The notes beneath the pieces are model-generated. The model made no database searches and was not told the origin of the DNA. It worked only from the letters and a program-made list of their open reading frames with translations. This document shows positions 28,384 through 37,647 of a stretch of 64,000 nucleotides of DNA, one piece after another. Within the stretch, counting starts at the first letter, position 1; each line of letters opens with the position of its first letter. The DNA comes from Deltaproteobacteria bacterium (GTDB lineage: Bacteria > UBA10199 > JACPAL01 > GCA-016699445), in the NCBI GenBank assembly GCA_016699445.1, contig CP064976.1:1922001-1986000 (forward strand). The letters run 5' to 3'. Position numbers and translations under genes: made by a program.

Positions 28384-29772
28384 ATGTTCATCGATTCTCA
28401 CGCTCATATATTTTTCGAAGATTTTAAGGACGAAGTTGGTGATATATTAAATCGTGCCAAAGAAGCTGGTGTGGGCTGCATGATCAATGTTGGTACTGAC
28501 ATTGAGAGCAGTCAGACGGTGATCAATCTGGCTGAAAAATATCCTCAGATCTTTGCTATCGTTGGGATTCATCCTCATGAAGTTCAGGAGATGACAGATC
28601 AAGATCTCGTGACGCTTAAAGAAATGGCTCAGCATGAGAAGGTCGTCGCCATTGGTGAAGTGGGTTTGGATTATTATTACGAGCATTCTCCCAAAGACAT
28701 TCAACAAAAACGACTGAGAGATTTTATTAAACTGGCTCGAGAAGTAAAATTGCCATTGGTGATTCACTGTCGAGATGCCTTTGAGGATTGTTTCCGTATT
28801 TTTGATGAAGAAAATGCGTGGAAGTTGGGTGGTGTTTTTCATTGTTACACGGGAGATTTGGAAACCGCGAAAAAAATTATCAAAAAAGGTTTCTACGTTT
28901 CATTTTCAGGAATCATCACCTTTAAAAAAGCGACAGAACTTCATGAAGCTGTGAAGAATTTGCCGCGAGATCGTTATTTGATTGAAACAGATTGCCCATT
29001 TTTAGCGCCTGAACCCTTCCGCGGAAAGAGAAACGAGCCGGCATACGTCAAATATATCGCAGAAAAAATTGCAGAGTTAAAGTCACTCAATGTGAGTGAT
29101 GTGGCACGCATTTCAGCGCGCAATACAAAAGATGTTTTTGGTTTGCCGATTGAGCTTCCAGATGATGTCGCTAAGATTGCTTACCGTATCCGAAATTCTC
29201 TTTATTTAAATATCACCAATCAATGCACACTCTCGTGTGTGTTTTGTCCGAAGTTTGATGATTGGATGGTGAAGGGTCATTATTTGAAAAATGATCATGA
29301 GCCGACAGAAGAAGAAATTCTGAAAGCCATTGATGATGTGGGCGATGTGAATCAGTTTCAGGAAATTGTCTTTTGTGGTTTTGGAGAGTCAACACTGCGC
29401 CTGGAGCTTTTGAAGAGTGTGGCGAAAAGGCTCAAAGCTCGCGGCTCGCGGCTGCGATTGGATACAGAAGGGTTGGGAAATTTAGTTCATCGACGCAATA
29501 TTCTGCCAGAGCTTGCTGGTTTGATTGATTCTGTTTCTGTGTCGCTCAACGCTCCGGATGCCAAGACGTATGCGAAAGTATGTCCTTCTAAGTTTGGTGA
29601 AGAAGCTTTCCCTGCGGTGAAGGCTTTTATTCTCGAAGCTAAAAAACATATCCCGACAGTCGTCGCTTCAGCTGTGGGACTTCCTAATATGAACATCACC
29701 GCTATCCAAAAAATCGCCGAAGAAGAACTTGGTGTTCCTTTCCGACTACGTCCTTATGATGAGGTGGGGTAG
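28384..29772 (+). CDS. TatD-family deoxyribonuclease fused to a radical SAM domain
   Basis: Residues 1-258 are a TatD metal-dependent hydrolase: FIDSHAHI, GIHPHEV, GEVGLDYYY, VIHCRDA and ETDCPFLAPEPFRGKRNEP. From about 265 a radical SAM domain begins, with the CxxxCxxC cluster motif in CTLSCVFCPKF and the glycine-rich CGFGEST. This second part matches the TatD-associated radical SAM type usually encoded by a neighbouring gene. Here both are one 462-residue polypeptide with no stop between. It is co-transcribed with the ferredoxin 3 bp upstream. The radical SAM substrate is unknown. Confidence 0.9.
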   Translation: MFIDSHAHIFFEDFKDEVGDILNRAKEAGVGCMINVGTDIESSQTVINLAEKYPQIFAIVGIHPHEVQEMTDQDLVTLKEMAQHEKVVAIGEVGLDYYYEHSPKDIQQKRLRDFIKLAREVKLPLVIHCRDAFEDCFRIFDEENAWKLGGVFHCYTGDLETAKKIIKKGFYVSFSGIITFKKATELHEAVKNLPRDRYLIETDCPFLAPEPFRGKRNEPAYVKYIAEKIAELKSLNVSDVARISARNTKDVFGLPIELPDDVAKIAYRIRNSLYLNITNQCTLSCVFCPKFDDWMVKGHYLKNDHEPTEEEILKAIDDVGDVNQFQEIVFCGFGESTLRLELLKSVAKRLKARGSRLRLDTEGLGNLVHRRNILPELAGLIDSVSVSLNAPDAKTYAKVCPSKFGEEAFPAVKAFILEAKKHIPTVVASAVGLPNMNITAIQKIAEEELGVPFRLRPYDEVG

Positions 29773-29829
29773 TCTTGAAATTTCATACTTCCTGTTTGAT
29801 ATTTCATAAAAATATGATATCCTGTTGGA

Positions 29830-30954
29830 ATGATTGATAGAATAAGTGAGAAAAATCGAATTCTTAAGGCTTTTAGGACCTTTCCTGCCGTGGCTTTATT
29901 GGGTCCTCGTCAGTGTGGAAAGACGACGCTAGCCAAACAAATTCCTTATGATCATTTCTTTGATTTGGAGAATGTTCGAGATTTAGTGCGCTTCGACCAT
30001 CCTCAATTAGCTCTTGAAAACTTATCAGGGACGATTGTCATCGACGAGGTACAGCGCAAGCCCGATCTTTTTCCGATCATTCGCTATTTGGTCGATCATA
30101 ATCCCCATCAAAAATATCTGATTTTGGGAAGTGCCTCGCGAGATCTCATCCGGCAAGGATCGGAAAGCTTAGCGGGTCGACTGGCATATCTGGAGCTCTC
30201 TGGCTTTTCACTGGAAGAGGTCTCTGTAGAGGAAAAAAACAAACTCTGGCTTAGGGGAAGTTACCCCAAATCTTTTTTAGCAGAAGACGAAGAAGCGAGT
30301 TTTTTATGGAGAGAAAATTATATCCGGAGTTTTCTAGAGCGCGATATCCCTCAACTAGGGATTCAACTGCCGGCTGAAACGCTGCGACGCTTTTGGATGA
30401 TGCTCAGTCATTATCACGGTCAGATTCTGAATTATTCTGAACTCGCGAAGTCATTTGGAGTGTCTGATATGACGGTCCGCAAATATATCGAAATTCTCAA
30501 AGGTACTTTCATGGTTCGGTTGATGACTCCTTGGCATAACAATACAGGTAAAAGAATTGTGAAACATCCAAGACTTTATCTGAGAGATTCAGGTCTTTTT
30601 CACTCGCTCCAAAGCATTCGTTATTGGAATGATTTGCAGACACACCCTAAGCTAGGAGCTTCGTGGGAAAGTTTTGCTGTGGACACTTGCATAAAGAAGA
30701 TTGGGCTAGGGGAAGAACATTTCTTTTTTTGGTCTGTCCATCAAGGGGCTGAAATGGATCTTTTTTGGAAAGATCGTGGTAAAAATTGGGGAATTGAAGT
30801 GAAGTATGCCGATGCTCCAAAGCTGACAACTTCAATGAAGACGGCGGTGAAAGAGTTAGAGCTAGATCACTTGTGGGTCGTATATCCAGGTCGTGAAACT
30901 TACCCTATAGATAAAAAAATAACTGTAGTGCCGATGGGTTCTCAGTTTGAATGA
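29830..30954 (+). CDS. AAA ATPase with DUF4143 domain, copy 3
   Basis: An intact 374-residue member: Walker A GPRQCGKTTLAKQ, Walker B IVIDEVQRKP, LGSASRDLIRQGSESLAGR, then the DUF4143 region (SFGVSDMTVRKYIEIL, DSGLFHSL, GASWESFAVD) and a C-terminal nuclease-like tract GAEMDLFWK plus GIEVKYAD. It stands alone, preceded by an AT-rich region with an imperfect inverted repeat (29798-29821). It shows that the copy at 23927-25073 would be normal once repaired. Function unsettled for the family. Confidence 0.9.
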   Translation: MIDRISEKNRILKAFRTFPAVALLGPRQCGKTTLAKQIPYDHFFDLENVRDLVRFDHPQLALENLSGTIVIDEVQRKPDLFPIIRYLVDHNPHQKYLILGSASRDLIRQGSESLAGRLAYLELSGFSLEEVSVEEKNKLWLRGSYPKSFLAEDEEASFLWRENYIRSFLERDIPQLGIQLPAETLRRFWMMLSHYHGQILNYSELAKSFGVSDMTVRKYIEILKGTFMVRLMTPWHNNTGKRIVKHPRLYLRDSGLFHSLQSIRYWNDLQTHPKLGASWESFAVDTCIKKIGLGEEHFFFWSVHQGAEMDLFWKDRGKNWGIEVKYADAPKLTTSMKTAVKELELDHLWVVYPGRETYPIDKKITVVPMGSQFE

Positions 30955-30967
30955 AGCAATATTGTAT

Positions 30968-32215
30968 TTATTCCGCTAATTGATTAGGTTTGTAAGACAA
31001 GAGCCGGTCGAGATTGGTCATAAATGATCGTGAATCCATCTGTTTATTACGATCCAAAATCATTTTTACTTCTGTTCTCATGACATTTCCTGCTGATAAA
31101 AATCGGCCTTCAGTGATGGAAAATATTTTTTGATTCACCACATCAAAGTCATCACCCTTAATCAAAAAAGTTTCAGGATTATCACGAGGCTCTGTTTCAG
31201 TGACTAAATCATAAGGCCCTTTGAGTTGGTCATTCATAATGTGATGCATGGATCTCTCAAGATCGGGCCATAATACATTCGACGCATCTCTTATTTGAAT
31301 AGCAAGGTTTTGGATGGAGCTAGGGGGTGAGGGTAATGTCGTTTTACCTTCCAGAGCTTTGAGAATGCGTTGTCGCAATTCCTGACTCGTAGAATCAGGT
31401 CTAGCCGTATAGCTTTCATAAAAACGGTGAGAATTAGAAACGAGATGCGCGGCTGTGCGGATGAATCCCCTAAAACTATCATCTTTTTGTCGACCCCATG
31501 CAAAATAAGCTTTGATCGCCTCTTCTGTCAGGGCTGGTGTAATCTGCGCTGCGTGGTAGGGTTGGTGTAGATCTCGGTGGTCGCCATAACTTTAAGAAAA
31601 AAACCTCCAGCCCCAATAGGGTTCATCAAAAGAAAATGCCAGGAGTGAAAGTTGGTAATAGATTTCTGCACGTTCGGTCGCTTCGCCCAATTTTCGAAAA
31701 GGAAAGCCAAAAGTAGAAACAGGATGTTTAAATGAAAAAGGAGGTTTTTCAAGATGGCGAAAAGCTTTGGAGTTGGCGCCTTGAAGTTCTCCAAACCAGA
31801 TTTGATCGGGAAACATAGGTTTAGGATTTCCTTTTTCGTCACGGATAAAAAGATCTTCGTCACGACCTTCATCAGGATCGGTGGCATAGAATGATAAAAT
31901 TTCAAAAGGAGTGAGGCTATTGCGGCCCCTGGCTTGAGGGTTGGTTGTTTCAAGATCTGTTTTAGTATTGATCTTAAGATAGTTTGAAAAAAACCAAGGA
32001 TCTCGAAACTCTGGTCGCAGTGTTTGAAGCTTTTGTAAAAAAGATCGCAGTGGTGTGATGATGACAGGCTGATCCAACCCCCACTCAGATGAGACATCCT
32101 GTAAGGCGTGTCTCGTCATCGTGCGATGGTCGTCTCCATCCCAGGAATACAGAGAGGAGAGCATGAGCAAAGAAGAACAGGTGAGGGTAATAAAAAATAT
32201 AAGTTTTTTGTATAT
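30968..32215 (-). CDS. Zinc-dependent phospholipase C/S1-P1 nuclease-like exported protein, disrupted
   Basis: The frame spans about 416 codons with one internal TAA (31592-31594). Residues after the signal peptide begin SWDGDDHRTMTRHAL, matching the Trp-x-His zinc site at the mature N-terminus of PLC/P1-type enzymes. After the stop the frame continues DLHQPYHA, the conserved zinc-site motif of this family. Between them lies a 21-nt exact match to the Illumina P5 adapter, so the stop and missing residues are probably artefacts. A signal peptide (YKKLIFF then LLMLSSLYS) is read if translation begins near 32215, where the codon is ATA. An ATG at 32223 would be in frame if the A6 run at 32204-32209 lost a base. 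Confidence 0.72.
31565..31585 (-). other. Illumina P5 adapter-like sequence (probable chimera)
   Basis: Reading the minus strand, these 21 bases are identical to the 3' part of the Illumina P5 flow-cell oligonucleotide (GGCGACCACCGAGATC followed by TACAC), and 26 of 29 match if the rest is aligned. A chance match of this length in 64 kb is negligible. The last nine bases (GATCTACAC) encode part of a conserved DLHQP motif, so a primer could have mis-annealed there and carried adapter sequence into the assembly. Confidence 0.85.
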
Positions 32216-33051
32216 TGTATCATAAGATTAACTATTTTTTTTTCATGTCGCTGTTTGGTTAGCTCATTCCATTCCCACAAAAGTCCTGGGCTCGTAAAGT
32301 TGATTTCGGTGAGATGCTCGTCGATGACATCAAGGCCAGCAAAAAAGATCCCATTTTTTTTGAGAAATTGACCAATTTCTCGGCACATTTTTTTCTCACG
32401 TAGAGAGAGGGTTGTTGAAGAAAGTCGTGCTCCTAAGTCAGGGTTCGCTAGAAAATTTTTCTTTGAGGGTATTTTGAGCAAGGCTCCATGGGCTTTTCCA
32501 TCCACCATGAATATTCTCTTTTCACCTTTTGTTTTAATATGAGCTAAGTAGGCCTGAAGCATGACTGAGGTTTTTATATTTTTGATGTCTCTTGAGCTTG
32601 AAATCAGTCGAATCCCTTTACTGGCATAGCTATTCAATGGTTTGAGAACAACCTCCCCATACTTTTTTAAAAAAATAGACGCCTGACGAAAACTTTTAGT
32701 GATGATGGTTGGCGGTATCCATTGGGGGAAGTTGAGAATCATTGATTTTTCAGACCATTGCCGGATGACGGATGGATTATTGATGACAGGTGTCGTCTTG
32801 TGAAATGTTTCAAGTGTCCGACAAGCCTTGAGATATTTTTGATCCACCGGGGGATCTTTGCGCATTAAAATAAAATCGAAATCGGTAGGTTTGATTTTAT
32901 TCAAATCTTCAAGGGAAGTCAGAAAAATTTCAAAATGTCTTTTTTGAAGTTCAGAAAGAAGAAGCAGAGTGGAATCTTTTTTGAGAGAATAGTGACGCTT
33001 CCAAAAAGCGTCCATAACGCATAAAACTTTACGAGCAATTTTTTTGCTCAT
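32116..33051 (-). CDS. gshB: Glutathione synthetase-like ATP-grasp ligase
   Basis: An ATP-grasp enzyme resembling GshB, which adds glycine to gamma-glutamylcysteine. Recognisable are ILMRKDPPVD, VINNPSVIRQWSEK, the ATP-binding VLKPLNSYASKGIRL, an LLKIPSKKNFLANPDLGAR loop and the metal site GLDVIDEHLTEINFTSPG. The start ATG overlaps the hup stop by 1 bp. The last 40 residues do not look like GshB. A one-base loss in the A9 run (plus-strand T9 near 32235-32244) would give a stop right after ELTKQRHEKK, so the natural end may be near 32232. No gshA is in the window. Confidence 0.8.
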   Translation of the reverse strand: MSKKIARKVLCVMDAFWKRHYSLKKDSTLLLLSELQKRHFEIFLTSLEDLNKIKPTDFDFILMRKDPPVDQKYLKACRTLETFHKTTPVINNPSVIRQWSEKSMILNFPQWIPPTIITKSFRQASIFLKKYGEVVLKPLNSYASKGIRLISSSRDIKNIKTSVMLQAYLAHIKTKGEKRIFMVDGKAHGALLKIPSKKNFLANPDLGARLSSTTLSLREKKMCREIGQFLKKNGIFFAGLDVIDEHLTEINFTSPGLLWEWNELTKQRHEKKIVNLMIQYTKNLYFLLPSPVLLCSCSPLCIPGMETTIAR

Positions 33052-33323
33052 TACATGACAGCTTTTTTCAATTCTTTTCCGGCCTTAAATTTTGGAAGGC
33101 TGCAGGCTTTGATATTGAGTTCGGCGCCTGTTTGAGGATTTCGACCTTTGCGGGCTTTACGTTTTGAAACACAAAAAGTACCAAATCCTGTGAGAGTGAG
33201 TTTGTCGCCTTTTTTCAAAGCTTTGGTAATATGGTTTGTGAATGAGTTGATCGCTTTTTCCGAAAGTGTTTTCGAAATTTTACACTCTTTGGCAATAGCA
33301 GCTATCAGTTCGGCTTTCGTCAT
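33051..33323 (-). CDS. hup: DNA-binding protein HU
   Basis: A 90-residue histone-like protein. It has the HU fold: MTKAELIAAIAKECKISK helix, the core GDKLTLTGFGTFCVSKRKARKGRNPQTG with the DNA-inserting arm (RNPQTG), and a basic C-terminus. HU homodimers bend and compact DNA. The gene overlaps the gshB-like gene by one base (TAATG), an unusual operon partner. Divergent from gyrA. AGGG upstream of ATG serves as ribosome binding site. Confidence 0.95.
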   Translation of the reverse strand: MTKAELIAAIAKECKISKTLSEKAINSFTNHITKALKKGDKLTLTGFGTFCVSKRKARKGRNPQTGAELNIKACSLPKFKAGKELKKAVM

Positions 33324-33459
33324 ATATAAACCCTTTGATTATTAATGGTTTGAAAAGCTCGAAGGCTCTAAGTCGTCCTTTAAAACGATGTCAAATATTT
33401 TTGCTAATTAATCGGGAGAGCAGCTTCGCTGACTTCCTTCCCAGGCCCTCTCGCCATAG

Positions 33460-33493
33460 TGTGATCGTGCGGCTTAAATCTATCACGATTACA
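33460..33493. promoter_or_regulatory. Inverted repeat between hup and gyrA
   Basis: TGTGATCGTG (33460-33469) and CACGATTACA (33484-33493) are inverted with one mismatch, spaced by 14 bp, in the 217-bp gap between the divergent hup and gyrA genes. It could be an operator or a hairpin in the gyrA leader. No known regulator is implied. Confidence 0.3.
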
Positions 33494-33567
33494 CAAAAAT
33501 TGAGATTCAAAATGGTTAGAAATTGCCTTGATAAATAAGGTTGGAGCTGACAGAAGCCCGCCCACTT

Positions 33568-36039
33568 ATGTCACCAATTTCTGCAGAAATTATTTCCGTT
33601 AATATCGAAGATGAAATGAAGAAAAGTTATCTGGATTACGCGATGAGTGTTATCATCGGCCGTGCGATTCCAGATGTGCGTGATGGGCTAAAGCCTGTTC
33701 ATCGTCGTATTTTGTACGCGATGCTTCGAGAGGGTCTTCTTTCCAATAAACGTTTTTCAAAATGTGCCGGCGTGGTGGGTGAAGTTTTAAAAAAATATCA
33801 CCCTCATGGAGACATGGCTGTGTATGATTCTTTGGTCCGTATGGCCCAGAGCTGGAATATGCGGTACCCGTTGATTGATGGGCAGGGAAATTTTGGATCT
33901 GTCGATGGAGATCCTCCGGCTGCTTATCGTTATACAGAATCGAAACTGACAAAAATTGCTGAAGAACTTCTTTCGGATATTGATAAAGAGACGGTTGATT
34001 TTGTTCCTAACTTTGATGAGTCCACAGAAGAACCCACGGTCTTGCCCACGCGTGTTCCTAATCTTTTGATCAATGGATCTGATGGTATCGCTGTCGGTAT
34101 GGCGACCAAAATACCACCACACAATTTAATCGAAGTGTGTGATGCGGTTATGGCCTTGATTGCCAATCCAGATATGACCGTACAGGAGATTATGGGGATT
34201 ATTCCGGGTCCTGATTTTCCAACGGGAGCTGCTATTCATGGACGCACAGGGATCAAGGAGGCTTACGAAACAGGCCGCGGTATTATTCAAATGCGAGCCA
34301 TTGCAGAGATTGAGCCTGTAAAAGGAGATAGGGAGAACATCATTGTAACGGAAATTCCTTATCAGGTGAACAAGGCTCGTTTGATTGAGCGTATTGCCGA
34401 ATTGGTGAGGGAAGGGAAGATTGAAGGTATTGGTGATATTCCTGATGAATCCGATAAAGATGGAATGCGTATTGTTATTGAACTCAAAAAAGGAATTGTT
34501 TCTGGGGTAGTTTTGAATCAGCTTTATAAGCATACAGCTATGCAGTCGAGTTTTGGTGTGATTATGCTGGCTATTGTCGGAAACCAGCCCAAGATTCTGA
34601 ATATCAAATCTTTTCTTCAGCTCTTTATTGATCATCGCAAAGAAGTCGTTATTCGGCGTACAGTTTATGAACTGAGAAAAGCTCAGGAGAGAGCTCACAT
34701 TCTGGAAGGCTTTAAGATTGCGCTGGATCACTTAGATGAAGTGATCGCTCTGATCCGTCGATCCAAAAATCCTCAAGAAGCTAAAGAAGGTTTGATTCAA
34801 AATTATCAGATGAGTGAGATTCAGGCTCAGGCGATTTTGGAAATGAGATTGCAGCGTCTGACGGCTTTAGAACGAGATAAAATTATTCAAGAGTATGAAG
34901 AAGTCATGGCTTTGATTGAGCATTTGAAGGGTATCTTAAATAGCGAAAAGAAGATTTTTGAAATCATTGTGAATGAGACGCGTGACATTCGAGATCGTTT
35001 TGGTGATGCGCGTCGCACTCAGATTCAGGTTCAAACTCAAGATCTGACTATAGAAGATTTAATTGCCGAAGAAGACATGGTGGTGACGATTTCTCATGGT
35101 GGTTATATTAAGAGAAACCCCATTAACCTGTACCAAGCTCAAAAGCGTGGCGGTCAGGGCAAGATGGGAATGACCACCAGCGATGAAGATTTTGTAGAAA
35201 ATCTTTTTATCGCATCGACACATAGTTATCTTTTGATTTTTACCAATCATGGAAAAGTTCATTGGGTAAAAGTTTACGATATTCCTCTGGCAGGACGAGC
35301 GACCAAGGGTAAGTCGGTAGCGAATCTGATCCAAATGGCATCTACAGAAAAAATGGCAGCTGTATTGGCTGTGAAAGAATTTGAAGCCGGTAAGTTTGTG
35401 ATTTTTGCGACGAAGAAGGGTGTTGTAAAGAAGACAGATTTGACCGCCTTTGATAATCGTCGAGTGGGTGGTATTATTGCTTTGGGTGTGGTTGTTGGGG
35501 ACGAATTGATTGAAGTGGCTCTCACAGATGGACAGTCGAGCGTCTTGCTTTCTACCAAAGAAGGTCAGTCTATTCGTTTTAATGAATCTGAAGTACGTTC
35601 TATGGGTCGTCTGGCTCATGGAGTTACAGGTATTCGTTTGGATGAAAATGATCACGTCGTGAGCATGGAAGTTTTGAAAGAGAGAGCTACGCTACTGACT
35701 GTGACGGAAAATGGATTTGGTAAGAGAACTGATACCGATGAATACCGTGTTCAGGGACGTGGTGGTAGTGGAATTATCACTGTGAAGACAACGGATCGCA
35801 ATGGATCCGTAGTGGGTGTTCGAAAAGTGACAGATGATGATGACATTATGATTATTTCAGATGGTGGAAAGATTATTCGTCTCAAGGTGAAAAGTATTTC
35901 GGTTATAGGCCGCAATACTCAAGGTGTTCGACTGATTCAATTGGGCAATAATGAAAAAGTTGTGGCATTTGCCAAGCTTGCTGAAAAGGAAGAGGGCGAT
36001 GAGACTCAAAACACACCACCTGTGGAACCAGTGGCTTAA
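33568..36039 (+). CDS. gyrA: DNA gyrase subunit A
   Basis: The 823-residue type II topoisomerase subunit nicks and rejoins DNA to add negative supercoils. With the ATG at 33568 the numbering equals E. coli GyrA: catalytic Tyr122 (AAYRYTE) and the quinolone region [10 protein letters not shown] at 78-87. Position 83, usually Ser/Thr/Ala, is Met. The C-terminal domain carries the GyrA box [11 protein letters not shown], favouring GyrA over ParC, and six beta-pinwheel blades with VxxITHxGY-like starts. It ends in an acidic tail. It overlaps the DUF192 gene by 41 bp. An upstream TTG start (33541) is possible. Confidence 0.95.
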   Translation: MSPISAEIISVNIEDEMKKSYLDYAMSVIIGRAIPDVRDGLKPVHRRILYAMLREGLLSNKRFSKCAGVVGEVLKKYHPHGDMAVYDSLVRMAQSWNMRYPLIDGQGNFGSVDGDPPAAYRYTESKLTKIAEELLSDIDKETVDFVPNFDESTEEPTVLPTRVPNLLINGSDGIAVGMATKIPPHNLIEVCDAVMALIANPDMTVQEIMGIIPGPDFPTGAAIHGRTGIKEAYETGRGIIQMRAIAEIEPVKGDRENIIVTEIPYQVNKARLIERIAELVREGKIEGIGDIPDESDKDGMRIVIELKKGIVSGVVLNQLYKHTAMQSSFGVIMLAIVGNQPKILNIKSFLQLFIDHRKEVVIRRTVYELRKAQERAHILEGFKIALDHLDEVIALIRRSKNPQEAKEGLIQNYQMSEIQAQAILEMRLQRLTALERDKIIQEYEEVMALIEHLKGILNSEKKIFEIIVNETRDIRDRFGDARRTQIQVQTQDLTIEDLIAEEDMVVTISHGGYIKRNPINLYQAQKRGGQGKMGMTTSDEDFVENLFIASTHSYLLIFTNHGKVHWVKVYDIPLAGRATKGKSVANLIQMASTEKMAAVLAVKEFEAGKFVIFATKKGVVKKTDLTAFDNRRVGGIIALGVVVGDELIEVALTDGQSSVLLSTKEGQSIRFNESEVRSMGRLAHGVTGIRLDENDHVVSMEVLKERATLLTVTENGFGKRTDTDEYRVQGRGGSGIITVKTTDRNGSVVGVRKVTDDDDIMIISDGGKIIRLKVKSISVIGRNTQGVRLIQLGNNEKVVAFAKLAEKEEGDETQNTPPVEPVA

Positions 36040-36451
36040 GATTTATTATAGTTTATTTTTAGCCAGTATTTTTATTTTAGGATGTTCTAACGACATGATT
36101 ATCATTCGAAAATCCAGTGGAGAAGAGCTTCAAGTCAAAGTGGAATTTGCACGTACAGACGAGGAGCGTGCTAAGGGCCTTATGTTTCGTCAGAAGCTGC
36201 CTGAAGGCCAAGGCATGCTTTTTTTATTTCCTGCCGAAAGTGCCAATAACTTTTGGATGAAGAATACCCCGGTATCTCTAGATATTATTTTTGCTCATTA
36301 TGGCAAGATTGTAGATATTGCGCCAAACGCCCAACCCTATTCAGAAAAATTGATTATCCCTCATTCTCTTTTTACTGAAGTGCTCGAAGTTCCAGCCGGT
36401 TTTTCTGCAAAGCATGGTATCCAAATCGGTGATCATATAGTGATGAATTAA
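35999..36451 (+). CDS. DUF192 lipoprotein
   Basis: A 150-residue DUF192 protein. The N-terminus has a signal with lipobox ILGC. The domain shows RAKGLMFRQKLPEGQGMLFLFP, FWMKNTPVSLDIIF, and VLEVPAGF, all typical. The function of DUF192 is not established. The ATG at 35999 has AGGAAGAGGG 3 bp upstream and lies inside the gyrA end (41-bp overlap), so it is translated from the same mRNA. A strong hairpin terminator follows. Confidence 0.88.
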   Translation: MRLKTHHLWNQWLKIYYSLFLASIFILGCSNDMIIIRKSSGEELQVKVEFARTDEERAKGLMFRQKLPEGQGMLFLFPAESANNFWMKNTPVSLDIIFAHYGKIVDIAPNAQPYSEKLIIPHSLFTEVLEVPAGFSAKHGIQIGDHIVMN

Positions 36452-36460
36452 AGAAAATAA

Positions 36461-36488
36461 AAAAGCCCAGCCTTTCGGCTGGGCTTTT
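36461..36488. terminator. Bidirectional rho-independent terminator
   Basis: AAAAGCCCAGCC-TTTC-GGCTGGGCTTTT forms a perfect 12-bp stem with a 4-base loop, flanked by A-rich sequence on one side and T-rich on the other. It lies between the convergent DUF192 and PPIase genes and should stop transcription from both. Confidence 0.92.
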
Positions 36489-36508
36489 GATTTTTTAGCA
36501 CTCAATTT

Positions 36509-37564
36509 TTAATGAGCTGGTTCGGCTGTAGGCGCAGGATTTGTTGGAATTGGTTGCGCTTGAGGCGCTGCTGGAGCTGCGGGAGTAGGCTCAGAGGGTG
36601 AGACTGGAGTGTTCGCTGGAGCTTGAGGGGTCGCAGGTTTTGCTTCTTTGACAAATTCTACTTTATATTTCTTTTTCAAATCTTCAATGAGGCTTGTTTT
36701 AAGATCCGATTGTAATCGAAATTGAAGTCCAGTTTCCGCTTCTTCAAAAGGAATTGTCGATTTAGCTTCTGTCACTTTGATGAGGTGGATTCCGTCTTTT
36801 GTTTTAATAGGATCTGATACTTTGCCAGTTTCGAGTGAAAAAGCTTTTTCAGCCAAAGCAAGCCATCCCCATCTTTCCAAGCGCTTGTCGCGAATTGTGA
36901 CATAGCTTAAGTCGCCTTGGTTATCTTTTGTTTTTTCATCTTCAGAATAGGTTTTTGCCAAAGCTCCAAAATCTTCACCTTTATTTAATTTATCTTGAAT
37001 ATCTTTTGCTAACTTCTCTGCTTCTGCTTCTGCATGTCCCTTACTGACTGGTTTTGGAGCTTCTTTTTTAGCATTTTTGTCTTTGGGAGATTTTATATCT
37101 TTGGAAGCTTTTGTGTCAGGCGTGTCAGAAGAAGCCAACTTGATCATGATGTGAGAAATTTTAACTCTCTCAAATTCATCTTTGTGGTTGTCATAATATT
37201 CCCGAACTTTTTTAGTGAGCTCTTTATCCATGAGAGACTGGGCCACAATAATTTTTTGATAGAGTGCAATTTTATCTTTAACATCATCAGTTTTATCCAA
37301 ACCCTGTCGAACACTTTCCTGATATAAAAGTTCTTGTTCGACATAATTATCTAAAACTTTCTCTCGTCCTGCAGGTGTTGCTAATCGTGGTTTTAAGCGA
37401 GGGTTTACACGGGCCAAAGTATCCAGGTCGGATTGAGTAATGGTTTCATTGCCAATTTTGACTAATGGCTTTCCGCTTTTGCCATTACAACCTACTACAG
37501 CTAATGCCGTCACAGCGGTAAATGTAATCAATGTATTCTTAAGTATTGTATTATTAAGCTTCAT
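36509..37564 (-). CDS. Parvulin-type peptidyl-prolyl isomerase lipoprotein
   Basis: A SurA/PrsA-like foldase. The N-terminus has a signal peptide with lipobox AVVGC, so it is membrane-anchored. A helical domain follows (PLVKIGNETITQSDLD, RLKPRLATPAGREKVLDNYVEQELLYQ). The parvulin domain (about 140-300) has ISHIMIKL, GEDFGALAKTYSED, and VSDPIKTKDGIHLIKV. A lysine-rich insert lies within it. The last 60 residues are Pro/Ala/Thr-rich and disordered. The ATG at 37564 is preceded by AAGGGGAG and is preferred over the upstream start. Confidence 0.88.
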   Translation of the reverse strand: MKLNNTILKNTLITFTAVTALAVVGCNGKSGKPLVKIGNETITQSDLDTLARVNPRLKPRLATPAGREKVLDNYVEQELLYQESVRQGLDKTDDVKDKIALYQKIIVAQSLMDKELTKKVREYYDNHKDEFERVKISHIMIKLASSDTPDTKASKDIKSPKDKNAKKEAPKPVSKGHAEAEAEKLAKDIQDKLNKGEDFGALAKTYSEDEKTKDNQGDLSYVTIRDKRLERWGWLALAEKAFSLETGKVSDPIKTKDGIHLIKVTEAKSTIPFEEAETGLQFRLQSDLKTSLIEDLKKKYKVEFVKEAKPATPQAPANTPVSPSEPTPAAPAAPQAQPIPTNPAPTAEPAH

Positions 37565-37647
37565 GGCTCCCCTTGGATTTTTTTCTGTGAAAATTACTTT
37601 TTTAAACAGGAGCCGGATTATAGGTGTGGCTCCTTTCAAGTCAACAT

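Noticed and set aside
33653..35655. Long minus-strand frames opposite gyrA
   Set aside because: They overlap a certain essential gene, lack ribosome sites and have low-complexity, family-less translations.
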